From Bordetella ansorpii (GTDB lineage: Bacteria; Pseudomonadota; Gammaproteobacteria; Burkholderiales; Burkholderiaceae_B): 64,000 nucleotides of DNA. Of this stretch, positions 18,617 through 31,567 are shown piece after piece (within the stretch, counting starts at the first letter, position 1; each line of letters opens with the position of its first letter). A model generated the notes under the pieces. The model searched no databases. It had not been told where the DNA came from and saw only the letters and a list, made by a program, of their open reading frames with translations. The position numbers and the translations under genes were made by a program. Where the stretch lies: assembly GCF_900078705.1 (NCBI RefSeq), contig NZ_FKIF01000006.1:372001-436000 (forward strand). The letters are read 5' to 3'.

Positions 18617-18651
18617 ATATGGGATTTTATCCCTTATGTGGAAATTGGCAA
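18617..18651 (-). promoter_or_regulatory. Promoter and dyad operator of the XRE-GNAT operon
   Basis: On the minus strand TTGCCA (18646-18651) and TAAAAT (18624-18629) are 16 bases apart, a good sigma70 pair. Centred on the -10 is a dyad at 18617-18637 with arms ATATGGGAT and ATCCCTTAT around TTT, 8 of 9 positions symmetrical. A repressor bound there would block the -10, as expected for autoregulation. The predicted start lies at about 18617, next to the ATG. Confidence 0.6.
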
Positions 18652-18731
18652 TCCCCTATCGCACGCCAGAGGATTTTGCGCGGGACATGCCAGGCGCGGC
18701 CGCTGTCCAGGGTGCCCGCGGAACGCCGCCC

Positions 18732-19241
18732 TCACTCCACCGCCCGCGCCATCAAGATCTCGTCGTAATAGCGCCCGCCCACCTTCAACGCCCGTGGCTC
18801 GCGCGCATATTCCTCGAATCCCAGGCCCAGGTACAGGCGCCGCGCCGCCTCGTTGCCCACCGTGACCGTCAGCCTGACCGCCTCGACAAGCCCCTGGGCC
18901 TCGTCCAGCACGGCCCGCACCAGGGCGGGCGCCACGCCCGTCCCGCGGGCCCGGGGGCTGACATACATGCCCCACAGCATGCCCTTGTGCCGCAGCTTCG
19001 GCGATGCGGGCACCAGCAGCCCCGCCGTACCGACCAGTGCGCCTTGCGCATCGAAGGCGCCGGCCACGAAGCCGTCGCGCAGCCGCGCGGCGAACCATGG
19101 CAGCGCCTGCGCCCGCTCGTCCTCCCACGACGAGGCAAAGGCCTCGGGCCGGTCCCGCAACGCCTCCAGCCGCGATGCCTGATAGGCTTGCGCGTCATCC
19201 TCGCCCAACGGGCGCAGGGCATATCCCGCTTCCACGTTCAT
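18732..19241 (-). CDS. GNAT-family N-acetyltransferase (169 aa)
   Basis: GNAT fold acetyltransferase. Motif A reads [18 protein letters not shown] (about residues 90-107, with R-x-x-G-x-A). Motif B follows as [25 protein letters not shown]. Its ATG overlaps the stop of the giant hybrid kinase by four bases (ATGA at 19238-19241), so it is translated from the same messenger. Whether it acts in the same signalling pathway is unknown; such coupling may only reflect co-expression. The acceptor substrate is not predictable. Confidence 0.88.
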   Translation of the reverse strand: MNVEAGYALRPLGEDDAQAYQASRLEALRDRPEAFASSWEDERAQALPWFAARLRDGFVAGAFDAQGALVGTAGLLVPASPKLRHKGMLWGMYVSPRARGTGVAPALVRAVLDEAQGLVEAVRLTVTVGNEAARRLYLGLGFEEYAREPRALKVGGRYYDEILMARAVE

Positions 19242-22200
19242 TCCTTCGGTCTGCCGCCACGGGCGCGGCGCGCATCGGCGATGCGCCGCATCACCTCGTC
19301 CAGGTCGTTCATGCTATAGGGCTTGAGCAGGTGGATCGCGTCCGCCAGCCCTTCGCGGTCCTTGCCGCCGGGCAGCACTTCCATGCCCGAGGCGAACACC
19401 ACGCTCAGCCCCGGCAGGATGCGCAACGCCCGCTCGGCCAGCTCCACGCCCGACTCCCCCGGCAGGCTGACGTCGGTGATCAGCACCTGCGGACGGCGCG
19501 TGCGCAGCGCCGACAGCGCCTCTTCGGCGTTGCCCGCCTCGGAGACCGAATGCCCCAGGCTGCCCAGCATCTCCGCGGTGTTGCCCCGGATCAGCTCGTC
19601 GTCCTCGACCAGCAGCACCTGCAACCCCGCCTCCGCGGGCGGACGCGGCGCGGCGGCGGCCACCCGCGGCGCCGGCTGCCGGGTCTGCTCGGCCGCCTGG
19701 CGCGCGGCGTTGTGCTGCTGCTGGTTGCGCAGCACATGGCGGATCTTGCGGGCCAGGGCTTCGCGCGTGTAGGGCTTGCTCAGCAGTTCGATGCCTTCGT
19801 CCAGCCGGCCGCCGTGCACGATGGCGTTGTCGGTGTAGCCCGAGGTGAACAGCACCGCCACGTTGGGCAGGCGCTCGCGCGCCTTGCGCGCCAGCTCGGG
19901 GCTGCGCAGGGGGCCTGGCATCACCACGTCGGTGAACACCAGGTCCATCGGCATGCCGCTCTCGATGATGGCCAGCGCGCTGCCGGCATCCTTGGCGCGC
20001 AGCACGCGATAGCCCAGTTCCGACAGCAGGTCGACCACCGTGGCGCGCACCTCTTCGTCGTCCTCGACCACCAGCACGGTCTCGGTGCCGCCGGCGATGG
20101 GGCCGGCATCCACCTCGGTCTCCAGGTCTTCCTCCTGGCGCTCGCGAGGCAGGTACAGGCGTACCGTGGTGCCCTGCCCGGGCTCGCTGTAGATCTTGAC
20201 GTGGCCGTTGGACTGGCGCACGAAACCGTAGACCATGCTCAGGCCCAGCCCGGTGCCCTGCCCCTCGGGCTTGGTGGTGAAGAAAGGCTCGAATACCTGC
20301 GCCAGCACGTCCGACGTCATGCCCGAGCCGGTATCGGTCACGGCCACCATCACGTACTGGCCCGGCGTCACGTCCGCATGCCGCGCGCAGTACGTGTCGT
20401 CCAGCAGCGCGTTGCCCGCCTCGATGGTGAGCCGGCCATGGCCGTTCATCGCATCGCGCGCATTGATGGCCAGGTTCAGCAGCGCGTTCTCGACCTGATA
20501 GGGATCGACCAGCGTGTTCCACAGGCCGCCCGAGATGACTGTCTCGATCTCCACCCCGTCGCCCAGGGCCCGGCGCAGCATGTCGTCCATGGCGCGGATG
20601 AAGCGGCCAAGGTTCACGACCTTGGGCGCCAGCGGCTGGCGCCGGCCGAAGGCCAGCAATTGCGAGGCCAGCTGCGCGCCCCGCGCCACGCCGCCCTGGG
20701 CGTTGCGCAAGCGTTGCTCGGCCTTTTCGTTGCCGGCCACGTCGCGGGCCAGCAACTGCAGATTGCCCCCGATGACCTGCAGCAGATTGTTGAAATCGTG
20801 CGCCACGCCGCCCGTCAGCTTGCCCACCGCCTCCATCTTCTGCGCCATGCGCAGCGCCTCTTCCGCCTGGCGCAGCGCCGCGGCGGACTCCAGGTCGGCG
20901 GTCACGTCGCGTCCCACGCCGTGCAGCCAGGCGCTGAGCGGGTCGGCATACAGCGTCCAGGCGATGGTGCGCCATTGGCCATCGGCGGTACGCACACGGT
21001 TCTGGCAGCGGATCGGCTGGCGGGTGGCGCGCAGGGTCTCCAGCTGCTGGCGCAGTTCGGGCAGGTCGTCGGGATGAACCAGTTCGCCATAGGCCCGCGC
21101 CATCAGGGTGCCGTGCGGATAGCCCAGCACGCGGGTCCAGGCTGGACTGAAGCGCAGCAGGCGGCCCGTGTAATCGGCCACCACCAGCAGGTCTTCGCTC
21201 AGGTCCCACAGGCGGTCGCGTTCGGCCAGCACCTCGGACACGCGCTGCTCCAGCCCTTCGTTCAACTGCGCCAGCGCGGCCTGCGCCTTGGTGCGCTCGG
21301 CGATCTCCACCTGCGCGGCGCGGTAAAGCTGCGCATTGTCGATGGCCACGGCCGCCTGCGCGGCGATGCCGACCAGCACGCGTTCGGAATGCTCGGTGAA
21401 GATGCCGGCTTCCGGATGCCCGAAGAACAGGCCGCCCAGCACCTCGCCCGTACGCGACACCACCGGCGCGGCCAGGTAGCTGCGCACCGGCAGATGCCCT
21501 TCGGGCATGCCGCGGTGCGGGTCGTTGCGGCCATAGCGCGGGTCGGCCTGGATGTCGTCCGAGCGCACGATGCCCTCGCCCCGGAACGTGGGCCCGAAGA
21601 CCGCGGTGTTGCGCGGCATGGGAAATTTCTCGAAGGCCTCGCGCGGCACGCCCGACAGCGCATACAGCGTGTAGGATTCGCCCTGGTCGTCCAGCACGTT
21701 ATAGAAGAACGAACCGAACGCCGCCCCGGTCAGCTCGGTGGCCGCGTCGGTCACGATCTGCACCGCGCGGCCAAGATCCAGTTCGGCGGCCACCGCCACG
21801 CCCACCTGGTTCAGCAGCTCCAGCATGCGCGTCTCTTCGCGCAGGCGCTGCGCGGACTCTTGCCGCACCCGTGCCAACTGCAGGTTGCTGGCCACTCGGG
21901 CCAGTAGCTCACGCGCCGCGAAAGGCTTGGTCAGATAGTCATCCGCGCCCGCATCCAGACCCTCGACACGCGCCTCTTCTCCGGCGCGCGCGGACAGCAG
22001 CAGTACCGGAATGCCGCGCAGCCCCGTGTCGTTGCGCAATGCGGCCAGCAGGCCGAACCCATCCAGCCTGGGCATCATGATGTCGGACAGCACGACATCC
22101 GGCGGATCCGCGCGCACCTGCCGCAGCGCGGCCTCGCCGTCCACCGCCGTCTCGACGCGGTAGCCGGCGGCGCGCAGGATGCGGCTCATGTAATCGCGCA

Positions 22201-24148
22201 GGTCGGCGTTGTCGTCCACCACCAGCACGCGCGCGGGCTCGCCGCCCGCGGCGGGCGCCATGGGCAGGGACCCGGGCGGCGACTCATCGGACAGGATGCG
22301 GTCGCTGTCGGGCAGCCAACGCAATGTGGCGTCGACATAGGCGCGGGCGTTCATGCTGGTCGGCGGAGGGCGCGGCGTGCCCGATGGCTGCGCCGGCGCA
22401 TAGGCCTCGCCCCACGGCAGCTCGACGGTGAACGCCGTGCCGCGCCCCACCTGGCTGTCCACCCGGATGCAGCCGCCCTGCAGACGCACCAGCTCCTGGA
22501 CCAACGCCAGGCCGATGCCGCTGCCCTCGATGCTGCGGCCCGCCGCGCCGGCCACGCGATGGAAGCGGTCGAACACGCGCGGCAGTTCATGCGCCGGGAT
22601 GCCGATGCCGGTGTCGCGCACCTCGACCCGCACCGCGCCGCCATCGGGGCTGGGCGACACGCGGATCGCCACCGACCCCACCATCGTGAACTTGAACGCG
22701 TTCGACATCAGGTTCAGGACGATCTTCTCCCACATTTCGCGATCGACGTAGACGGCATGGGGCAACGGCGGACAATCGACCACCAGTTCCAGCCCGGCCC
22801 GATCCATGGCCGAGCGGAACAGCGAGGCCAGTTCCGCCGTCAGCGCCGACAGGTCGGTGGGCTGGTAGTTGACCTGCACCCGCCGCGCCTCGATGCGCGA
22901 GAAGTCCAGCAACGAATTCACCAGCGTCAGCAGGCGCATGCCATTGCGGTGCGTGATCTGGATCAGCTCGCGCTGCGCGTCCCCCTGCTCGGGGCCGCGC
23001 GCCAGCAGTTCCTCCAGCGGCCCCAGCATCAAGGTCAGCGGCGTGCGGAACTCATGGCTGATGTTCGAGAAGAAAGCGGTCTTGGCCCGGTCCAGCTCGG
23101 CCAGCGCCTCGGCGCGGCGGCGTTCTTCTTCGTAGGCATAGGCCGCGCTGATCGTCGCGCCGATCTGCGCGGCCGTCATCGTCAGGAAGTCGCGATAGGC
23201 CGTGTCGAACAGGCGGTACGGATTCAGGCCGACGATCATCAGGCCCATGCGGCCATTCTCGCCGACGGTAGGCAACGGTACGATGGCGGCCTGGTCCGGC
23301 GCATGCTTCCACGGCCCGGCGGGCAGATCGCCGAAGCGCTGGCGCAGGCCGGGCACCAACTGCAACTGGTGAACCGGGCCGTCCAGCGGCCAGGGGCCCT
23401 GGCCGTCCAGCCGCAACGCCTCGGGCGCGGCGGGATGGCCGGCCGCCAGGCCCGCGGCCCCGGCCAGCATGGCTTCGCCGCCCTGCGGATTGGCCAGGTA
23501 AAGCAGCGCGAACGGCATGTCGTGCGCATCCTCGGACAATGCCCGTGCGCTGAGTTCGCAGGCCTCGCGCCAGGAACGCGCATTGGACGAGGAAGCCCCA
23601 AGTTCGCGCAGCAGGCTCAGTTGGCGTTCGCCGATCACCCGGCGCGTGTCGTCGCTGTTGGCGCAGATCAGCCCGGCGGGGCGGCCCCGCTCGTCAGGAA
23701 TCGGACTGTAAGAAAAGGTGTAGTAGGTTTCCTCGGGATACCCGTTGCGCTCCATCAGCAGGAACATGGCCTCGTTGTAGACGCCTTCGCCGCTCTGCAT
23801 CGCCGAGGCCAGCAGCGCCTCGATGTCGGGCCAGATCTCGCGCCACACCACGCCGATGGGCAGGCCCAGCGCACCCGGATGCTTGCCGCCGATGATGGCG
23901 CTCTTGTAAGGGTCGTTGTAGAGGAAGTACAGCTCGGGGCCCCAGCCGATCCAGATGGGCTGGCTGGAGGAGAGCATGATGCGCACCGCCGTCTGCAGGC
24001 TCTGGGGCCATTGCCCGGGCGGTCCCAGCGGCGTGGCGCGCCAGTCGTGCGCACGCATCAGCGCGCCCATCTCGCCGCCGCCGGCCAGGAAGCCCGAGGG
24101 GGAGGACGCCGCGCCAGCCATCTCGTCGGAATAATCCGGGTGTCTCAC
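19238..24148 (-). CDS. Giant hybrid sensor: two histidine kinase cores, three receivers (1636 aa)
   Basis: Soluble multi-sensor protein with no membrane helix. Order by approximate residue: PAS-like input (1-190); GAF-like (200-360); HisKA with His in SHEFRTP near 365; ATPase (430-590); receiver 1, Asp in VVLSDIMMP near 689; GAF (776-930); PAS (980-1095); second kinase of the HDFNN type near 1116; ATPase (1220-1335); receiver 2, Asp in LVFTDVVMP near 1403; receiver 3, Asp in VLITDVSLP near 1558. All acceptor residues are present. I start at GTG 24148 because AGGAG sits five bases upstream; the open frame continues 30 codons further without a ribosome site. A GNAT is coupled downstream and a second giant sensor is divergent. 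Confidence 0.87.
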   Translation of the reverse strand: MRHPDYSDEMAGAASSPSGFLAGGGEMGALMRAHDWRATPLGPPGQWPQSLQTAVRIMLSSSQPIWIGWGPELYFLYNDPYKSAIIGGKHPGALGLPIGVVWREIWPDIEALLASAMQSGEGVYNEAMFLLMERNGYPEETYYTFSYSPIPDERGRPAGLICANSDDTRRVIGERQLSLLRELGASSSNARSWREACELSARALSEDAHDMPFALLYLANPQGGEAMLAGAAGLAAGHPAAPEALRLDGQGPWPLDGPVHQLQLVPGLRQRFGDLPAGPWKHAPDQAAIVPLPTVGENGRMGLMIVGLNPYRLFDTAYRDFLTMTAAQIGATISAAYAYEEERRRAEALAELDRAKTAFFSNISHEFRTPLTLMLGPLEELLARGPEQGDAQRELIQITHRNGMRLLTLVNSLLDFSRIEARRVQVNYQPTDLSALTAELASLFRSAMDRAGLELVVDCPPLPHAVYVDREMWEKIVLNLMSNAFKFTMVGSVAIRVSPSPDGGAVRVEVRDTGIGIPAHELPRVFDRFHRVAGAAGRSIEGSGIGLALVQELVRLQGGCIRVDSQVGRGTAFTVELPWGEAYAPAQPSGTPRPPPTSMNARAYVDATLRWLPDSDRILSDESPPGSLPMAPAAGGEPARVLVVDDNADLRDYMSRILRAAGYRVETAVDGEAALRQVRADPPDVVLSDIMMPRLDGFGLLAALRNDTGLRGIPVLLLSARAGEEARVEGLDAGADDYLTKPFAARELLARVASNLQLARVRQESAQRLREETRMLELLNQVGVAVAAELDLGRAVQIVTDAATELTGAAFGSFFYNVLDDQGESYTLYALSGVPREAFEKFPMPRNTAVFGPTFRGEGIVRSDDIQADPRYGRNDPHRGMPEGHLPVRSYLAAPVVSRTGEVLGGLFFGHPEAGIFTEHSERVLVGIAAQAAVAIDNAQLYRAAQVEIAERTKAQAALAQLNEGLEQRVSEVLAERDRLWDLSEDLLVVADYTGRLLRFSPAWTRVLGYPHGTLMARAYGELVHPDDLPELRQQLETLRATRQPIRCQNRVRTADGQWRTIAWTLYADPLSAWLHGVGRDVTADLESAAALRQAEEALRMAQKMEAVGKLTGGVAHDFNNLLQVIGGNLQLLARDVAGNEKAEQRLRNAQGGVARGAQLASQLLAFGRRQPLAPKVVNLGRFIRAMDDMLRRALGDGVEIETVISGGLWNTLVDPYQVENALLNLAINARDAMNGHGRLTIEAGNALLDDTYCARHADVTPGQYVMVAVTDTGSGMTSDVLAQVFEPFFTTKPEGQGTGLGLSMVYGFVRQSNGHVKIYSEPGQGTTVRLYLPRERQEEDLETEVDAGPIAGGTETVLVVEDDEEVRATVVDLLSELGYRVLRAKDAGSALAIIESGMPMDLVFTDVVMPGPLRSPELARKARERLPNVAVLFTSGYTDNAIVHGGRLDEGIELLSKPYTREALARKIRHVLRNQQQHNAARQAAEQTRQPAPRVAAAAPRPPAEAGLQVLLVEDDELIRGNTAEMLGSLGHSVSEAGNAEEALSALRTRRPQVLITDVSLPGESGVELAERALRILPGLSVVFASGMEVLPGGKDREGLADAIHLLKPYSMNDLDEVMRRIADARRARGGRPKE

Positions 24149-24228
24149 TGCTGCTCCTGGCTTTATTCGCGCATGCCGCCGGGGACACGCATGGGGAACC
24201 ATCGTTTCGAGCCTGATGGCGCGCCAAA

Positions 24229-24237
24229 AATATAGCA
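24229..24237 (-). promoter_or_regulatory. Extended -10 promoter for the giant hybrid kinase
   Basis: Read on the minus strand, TGC followed by TATATT gives an extended -10 element. A start near 24222 would leave a leader of about 74 bases before the GTG start at 24148. No good -35 is present 16-18 bases upstream, which is tolerable for an extended -10 promoter. It lies in the roughly 160-base region shared with the divergent CheB-CheR-kinase gene, for which I found no clear promoter. Confidence 0.4.
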
Positions 24238-24309
24238 CTGGCGCCTGACACGGCCACTTACCTGAATGGGGGCTGGCATTGCCGAATACCCGGAGATCCG
24301 CAGGCTATC

Positions 24310-27300
24310 ATGGCGCCTTGGCAGGCTCATCGAGATAAAGACAACCGCATGACCCCCGACATGCCCGACTCCGGCCCTCCGCCCGATAATCAGAAACACC
24401 TCATGACCAGCGACCTCACGTTTCCGGTCGTCGGCATCGGCGCGTCCGCGGGCGGCATCGAGGCCCTGAAGGTGTTCTTCGAGAACATGCCGCCCAAGCC
24501 GGACATGGCCTTCGTGGTGGTCCTGCACCTGTCGCCCAAGCACGACAGCGTGGCGCACCACATCCTGCAGGCGGTCACCGACCTGCCCATCGTGCAGGTC
24601 ACGCACACGATGCCGGTGCAGAAGAATCATGTCTACGTCATCCCGCCCGCCGCCGGGCTGCAGATGAACGACGGCTACCTGCGCCTGAAGGCGCATGAGC
24701 GCCCCATGGGCCAGCCCATCGCCATCGACGTGTTTTTCCGCGCCCTGGCCGACGTGCACAAGAGCAAGAGCATCGGCATCATCCTGACCGGGGGCGGTTC
24801 CGACGGCTCGGTGGGCCTGGCGCGCATCAAGGAGCAGGGTGGCATCACCATCGCCCAGCAGCCCGGCGACGCCCAGCACGACGCCATGCCCCGCAACGCC
24901 ATCGCCACCGGCATGGTCGACATCATCCTGCCCGTGGCGCAGATGCCGGCCCGCCTGAAAGGCATCCGCGAGAACATGGCGCGGATCCACATGCCCGCCC
25001 CCGTGGGCGACCCGCTGGATCCGGACAGCCCCGAACACGCCCATGAGGAAAGCCCCGCCGAACGCAAGTCGCTGCTCGACATCCTCACCCTGCTGCGCAC
25101 CCGCACGGGCCACGATTTCAGGCATTACAAGAAAGCGACCGTGCTGCGCCGCATCGAACGGCGCATGCAGGTCACCGGCGTGCCCGACATGCAGAGCTAT
25201 GCGGCCATGCTGCACGAGACTGCCGAGGAAACGCCCAAGCTGCTGGGCGACATGCTGATCGGCGTCACGCAGTTCTTCCGTGACAAGGAAGCCTACGAGG
25301 CCCTGGAACAACAGGCGATCGGACCGCTGGTCAATGGCCGCGACGGCACGCCGCCGCCTTCGGTGCGGGTGTGGACGGCCGGCTGCGCCACCGGCGAAGA
25401 GGCCTATTCCATGGCCATGCTGCTGTCCAGCTACGCAGAGAAGCAGCCCTCGCCGCCCCGCCTGCAGGTATTCGCCACCGACATCGACGAACCGTCGCTG
25501 GCCACCGGCCGGGCCGGCCTGTACCCGGCCGCCATCGACACCGACGTGTCGCCCGGCATGCTGCAAAGCTACTTCACGAAGGACGAGGCGGGCTACCGCA
25601 TCAAGAAAGAGATCCGCGAGCGGGTGCTGTTCGCGCCGCACAACGTGCTGCGCGATCCGCCCTTCTCGAAGCTCGACCTGGTCACCTGCCGCAACCTGCT
25701 GATCTACCTGGATCGCGAGGTGCAGATGGACGTGCTGCGCATGTTCCACTTCGCCCTGAAACCGGGCGGCTTCCTGTTCCTCGGCAGTTCCGAATCGGCG
25801 GACGCGTGCGAGAACCTGTTCACCGTGGTGGACAAGCGCAACCGCCTGTACCAGGCCAAGGGCGCCGCGTACGTGCATCGCACCATCCCGACCCTGCCCT
25901 CCGCCACTTTCGACAAAGTGATCCGCGCCGTGCCTGCCGAAAGTTCGCCGAGCCGGCGCGGCAAGACCTCGTTCGCGGAAATCCACCAGCGCGCGCTTGA
26001 ACAGTACGCTCCTCCCAGCGTCATCGTCGATCACGAAGCCAACATCGTCCACATGTCCGACCGCGCCGGCCGTTTCCTGAGGCATGCGGGAGGCGAACCG
26101 TCGCGCAACCTGCCCGCGCTGGTGCAGCCCGAGCTGCGCATGGAGCTGCGCACCGCCATGTTCCAGGCGCTGCATTCGCGCAAGAGCGTCGAGGCCCGCC
26201 GCGTCGAGATGACCGTGGGCGAGCGGCGCATGTACGTCAACATGGTGGTTCGCCCGTTCCGCCACGAGGAAAGCGGCAACGACTTCATGCTGGTGATCTT
26301 CGACGAAGTCGAGGCCATCATGGGCGAGGACGGCGAGGCCCAGGCGGGCAAGGTCGCCACCAGCATGCTGGCCCAGCTGGAAGCCGAACTGCAGCAGGCC
26401 AAGGACAGGCTGCAACTGACGATGGAGCAGTCGGAAACCTCCACCGAAGAGTTGAAAGCCTCCAACGAAGAGCTGCAGGCCATCAACGAAGAGTTGCGGT
26501 CCGCCACCGAAGAGCTGGAAACCGGCAAGGAAGAGCTGCAATCGGTCAACGAGGAACTGGTCACGGTCAATTCCGAGCTCAAGTCGAAGGTCGAGGAAAC
26601 CGCCAAGATCAACGACGACCTGCAGAACCTGATCGCATCGACCGACATCGCCACGGTATTCGTCGACCGCGGCATGCGCATCAAGTGGTTCACGCCGCGC
26701 GCCACCGACATCTTCAGCGTCATCGCCAGCGATGCCGGCCGCTCGCTGCTGGACATCACGCACCGCCTGAACTACCCCGACCTGGCGCGCGATGCCGGCA
26801 GCGTGTTCGACTCGCTGCGGACGGTCGAGCGCGAGATCAGCGGCAGCAACGGCCGCTGGTACCTGGCGCGCCTGCTGCCCTACCGCAGCGCCGAACACCG
26901 CATCGAAGGCGCGGTCCTCACGTTCATCGACATCACCGACCGGTGCGAGGCCGAAGAGCGCCTGCGGCTGGGCGAGGCCCACATGCGGCTGATGGCGCAA
27001 AGCACGAAAGACTTCGCCATCATCACCATCGACCAGAACGGCTGCATCGCCACGTGGAACTCGGGCGCGCACATCATCTTCGGCTACCGCGAGGAAGAGG
27101 CGGTGGGCCAGCCCCTGGGCATCATCTTCACCCGCGAGGACGTCGAGAACGGCGAACCGCAGAAGGAAATGGAACGGGCCCGCACGCGCGGCTATGCCTC
27201 GGACGAACGCTGGCTGCGCCGCAAGGACGGCTCGCGCATCTTCTGCACGGGCAGCATCAACCCGATGCGCGACGACCACTTCGACGGCTACGCCAAGATC

Positions 27301-28497
27301 GCCCGCGACGTCACCGAGCAGCGCCGCAAGGAAAGCGAGCAGGAGAACCGGCTGGAATCCTCGCGCGACGACAGCCGCCTGAAGGACGAGTTCTTCGCGA
27401 TCATGTCGCACGAGCTCAAGCATCCGCTGAACCTGATCCAGCTCAACGCCGACCTGCTGGCGCGCACGCCGGCGGTGCGCGGCTCGCCCAGCACGGCGCG
27501 CGCGGCCGAGACCATCCAGCACTCGGTGCGCAGCCAGGCGCGCATCATCGAAGACCTGCTGGACATGGCGCGCGTACAGACGGGCAAGCTCAAGCTCAAC
27601 CGCGGCGTGGTCAGCCTGACCGACACGGTCGAGAGCATCCTGAGCGTGCTGCGCCACACGGCCGCCTCGGCCGACGTCGACCTGCGCAGCGACTACGACG
27701 CGGCCGACGCGCTGCACATCGACGCCGACTCCACCCGCGTCGAGCAGATCATCTGGAACCTGCTGAACAACGGCATCAAGTTCACACCCGTCGGCGGCTC
27801 GGTCAGCGTGTCGCTGTCGCGCGACGGCCAGATGGCTCGCCTGGACGTGATCGACACCGGCGAAGGCATCGAGCCCGCCTTCCTGGCCAAGGTGTTCGAC
27901 ATGTTCAGCCAGGCGGACATGCGCCACCGGGGCATCAACCGCGACGGCCTGGGCATCGGCCTGGGCGTGGTCGGCCAACTGGTGCAGGCGCACGGCGGCA
28001 ATATCGAGGCGTACTCCGAAGGCAAGGGCCGCGGCGCGCGCTTCTCGGTGTGGCTGCCCCTGGCCCAGCCGGCGCACGCCGACGCCGACCACGTGCCGGC
28101 GCCCCCGATGGACGGCCAGTTGACCGGCCTGCGCATCCTGATCGTGGACGACTCCGAGGACATTCTCGACACCTTCCAGGCCCTGCTGGAGATGGAAGGC
28201 GCCCAGGTCGCGATCGCCAACAGCGGCGCGCGTGCCCTCGAAACGCTGGACGCGTCCACCGCATACGACCTGATCATCTCGGACATCGGCATGCCGAACA
28301 TGGACGGATACCAGTTCATGGCCGAGGTGCGCAACCGATTCCCCGACCTGAAGATCCCAGCCATCGCCCTGACCGGCTACGGTTCGAAAGACCACATCGA
28401 CAAGGCCGCACAGGCAGGTTTCACCACCCATCTCAACAAACCCATTCCATTGGACGCACTCGTCGAGGCCGTATCGCACGCGCTAGGACGTTCTTGA
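24310..28497 (+). CDS. CheB-CheR-PAS-PAS-histidine kinase-receiver fusion (1395 aa)
   Basis: Single-chain chemosensory-like signalling protein. CheB-type methylesterase (about 36-225) keeps the Ser of GASAGG, the His of HLSPKH and the Asp of GGGSDGSVG. CheR methyltransferase (about 250-530) has GVTQFFRD, the SAM loop TAGCATGEEAYS and TCRNLLIYL. A long coiled coil of TEEL/NEEL repeats (about 655-770) leads to two PAS domains, a kinase core with His in IMSHELKHP near 1033, an ATPase domain (NNGIKFTPVGG), and a receiver with Asp in LIISDIGMP. No chemoreceptor gene is adjacent, so its methylation target is unknown. Start uncertain: ATG 24310 has AGG five bases upstream; ATG 24349 is the alternative. 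Divergent from the giant hybrid kinase. Confidence 0.9.
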   Translation: MAPWQAHRDKDNRMTPDMPDSGPPPDNQKHLMTSDLTFPVVGIGASAGGIEALKVFFENMPPKPDMAFVVVLHLSPKHDSVAHHILQAVTDLPIVQVTHTMPVQKNHVYVIPPAAGLQMNDGYLRLKAHERPMGQPIAIDVFFRALADVHKSKSIGIILTGGGSDGSVGLARIKEQGGITIAQQPGDAQHDAMPRNAIATGMVDIILPVAQMPARLKGIRENMARIHMPAPVGDPLDPDSPEHAHEESPAERKSLLDILTLLRTRTGHDFRHYKKATVLRRIERRMQVTGVPDMQSYAAMLHETAEETPKLLGDMLIGVTQFFRDKEAYEALEQQAIGPLVNGRDGTPPPSVRVWTAGCATGEEAYSMAMLLSSYAEKQPSPPRLQVFATDIDEPSLATGRAGLYPAAIDTDVSPGMLQSYFTKDEAGYRIKKEIRERVLFAPHNVLRDPPFSKLDLVTCRNLLIYLDREVQMDVLRMFHFALKPGGFLFLGSSESADACENLFTVVDKRNRLYQAKGAAYVHRTIPTLPSATFDKVIRAVPAESSPSRRGKTSFAEIHQRALEQYAPPSVIVDHEANIVHMSDRAGRFLRHAGGEPSRNLPALVQPELRMELRTAMFQALHSRKSVEARRVEMTVGERRMYVNMVVRPFRHEESGNDFMLVIFDEVEAIMGEDGEAQAGKVATSMLAQLEAELQQAKDRLQLTMEQSETSTEELKASNEELQAINEELRSATEELETGKEELQSVNEELVTVNSELKSKVEETAKINDDLQNLIASTDIATVFVDRGMRIKWFTPRATDIFSVIASDAGRSLLDITHRLNYPDLARDAGSVFDSLRTVEREISGSNGRWYLARLLPYRSAEHRIEGAVLTFIDITDRCEAEERLRLGEAHMRLMAQSTKDFAIITIDQNGCIATWNSGAHIIFGYREEEAVGQPLGIIFTREDVENGEPQKEMERARTRGYASDERWLRRKDGSRIFCTGSINPMRDDHFDGYAKIARDVTEQRRKESEQENRLESSRDDSRLKDEFFAIMSHELKHPLNLIQLNADLLARTPAVRGSPSTARAAETIQHSVRSQARIIEDLLDMARVQTGKLKLNRGVVSLTDTVESILSVLRHTAASADVDLRSDYDAADALHIDADSTRVEQIIWNLLNNGIKFTPVGGSVSVSLSRDGQMARLDVIDTGEGIEPAFLAKVFDMFSQADMRHRGINRDGLGIGLGVVGQLVQAHGGNIEAYSEGKGRGARFSVWLPLAQPAHADADHVPAPPMDGQLTGLRILIVDDSEDILDTFQALLEMEGAQVAIANSGARALETLDASTAYDLIISDIGMPNMDGYQFMAEVRNRFPDLKIPAIALTGYGSKDHIDKAAQAGFTTHLNKPIPLDALVEAVSHALGRS

Positions 28498-28549
28498 CGC
28501 ATGCAGCGGCTCCCTGCCGCCCGTGCGTCCGCAGCAACCGGAGAAGACC

Positions 28550-31009
<2,460 letters not shown>

Positions 31010-31032
31010 GCGCGTACGCGGCGCCCCCCGGA

Positions 31033-31061
31033 CCGGGCAGGCATGACGGCGCCTGGCCCGG
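31033..31061. terminator. GC-rich hairpin between convergent genes
   Basis: CCGGGCAGGC (31033-31042) pairs with GCCTGGCCCGG (31051-31061) with a single bulged base and an 8-base loop. It lies in the 87-base gap between glgP and the converging small gene. No T tract follows on either strand, so it is at best a weak or Rho-assisted terminator. Confidence 0.3.
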
Positions 31062-31096
31062 CCCCGCCAGCCGGCGACCGGCGCGCGCAGCCGCGC

Positions 31097-31498
31097 TCAG
31101 GCGTCGCGCAGCAGGTCGTTCTCGTTCAGGATCGCGAACGCGATGTCCGGATTGCGCTCGAAGCAGCGGCGGATGGCGGCGGGAATGGACTGGCGCGTCT
31201 TGCTGCACAGGCCGGGCCGCTCTTCCAGGCGGATGTGGAAACCGCGCATGGTGCGCACTTCGTTGTCGCTGGGAGAGATGATCAGCGTCACGCCCAGCAG
31301 CGACTGGATGCGGGCTTCCATACGGCGCAGGTCTTCCAATGTGGCCAGGTTCTCCAGCCGCTCGACCAGCTTCCTTTCCTCGGCCTTGGTCAGCATCAGG
31401 ATGCGCTTGTCGGCAGTGGGATCATCGCGCAGGGCATCGTGGCCGCAGTCGCAGGCTCCGGGCGGACAAGGCTGGCGCAACGGGGGAAAGTCAGTCAT
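31097..31498 (-). CDS. Conserved-looking hypothetical protein with CxC motif (133 aa)
   Basis: I do not recognise a named family. The N-terminus has a compact cysteine motif, CPPGACDCGHD (about residues 10-20), which could bind metal. A charged helix follows (KAEERKLVERLENLATLEDLRRMEARI). The C-terminal part resembles a small alpha/beta fold (VTLIISPSDNEVRTMRGF) ending in a helix (IPAAIRRCFERNPDIAFAIL). No signal peptide or membrane segment. It converges with glgP, lies 70 bases from the downstream end of the GAF-EAL gene on the same strand, and could be the last gene of that unit. Confidence 0.65.
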   Translation of the reverse strand: MTDFPPLRQPCPPGACDCGHDALRDDPTADKRILMLTKAEERKLVERLENLATLEDLRRMEARIQSLLGVTLIISPSDNEVRTMRGFHIRLEERPGLCSKTRQSIPAAIRRCFERNPDIAFAILNENDLLRDA

Positions 31499-31567
31499 GG
31501 AGACGGGGCAGCGCGCGGACCGTGGCGGACCTGGCGCGCGCGAACGGAAACAGGACGCAAACGCTAT

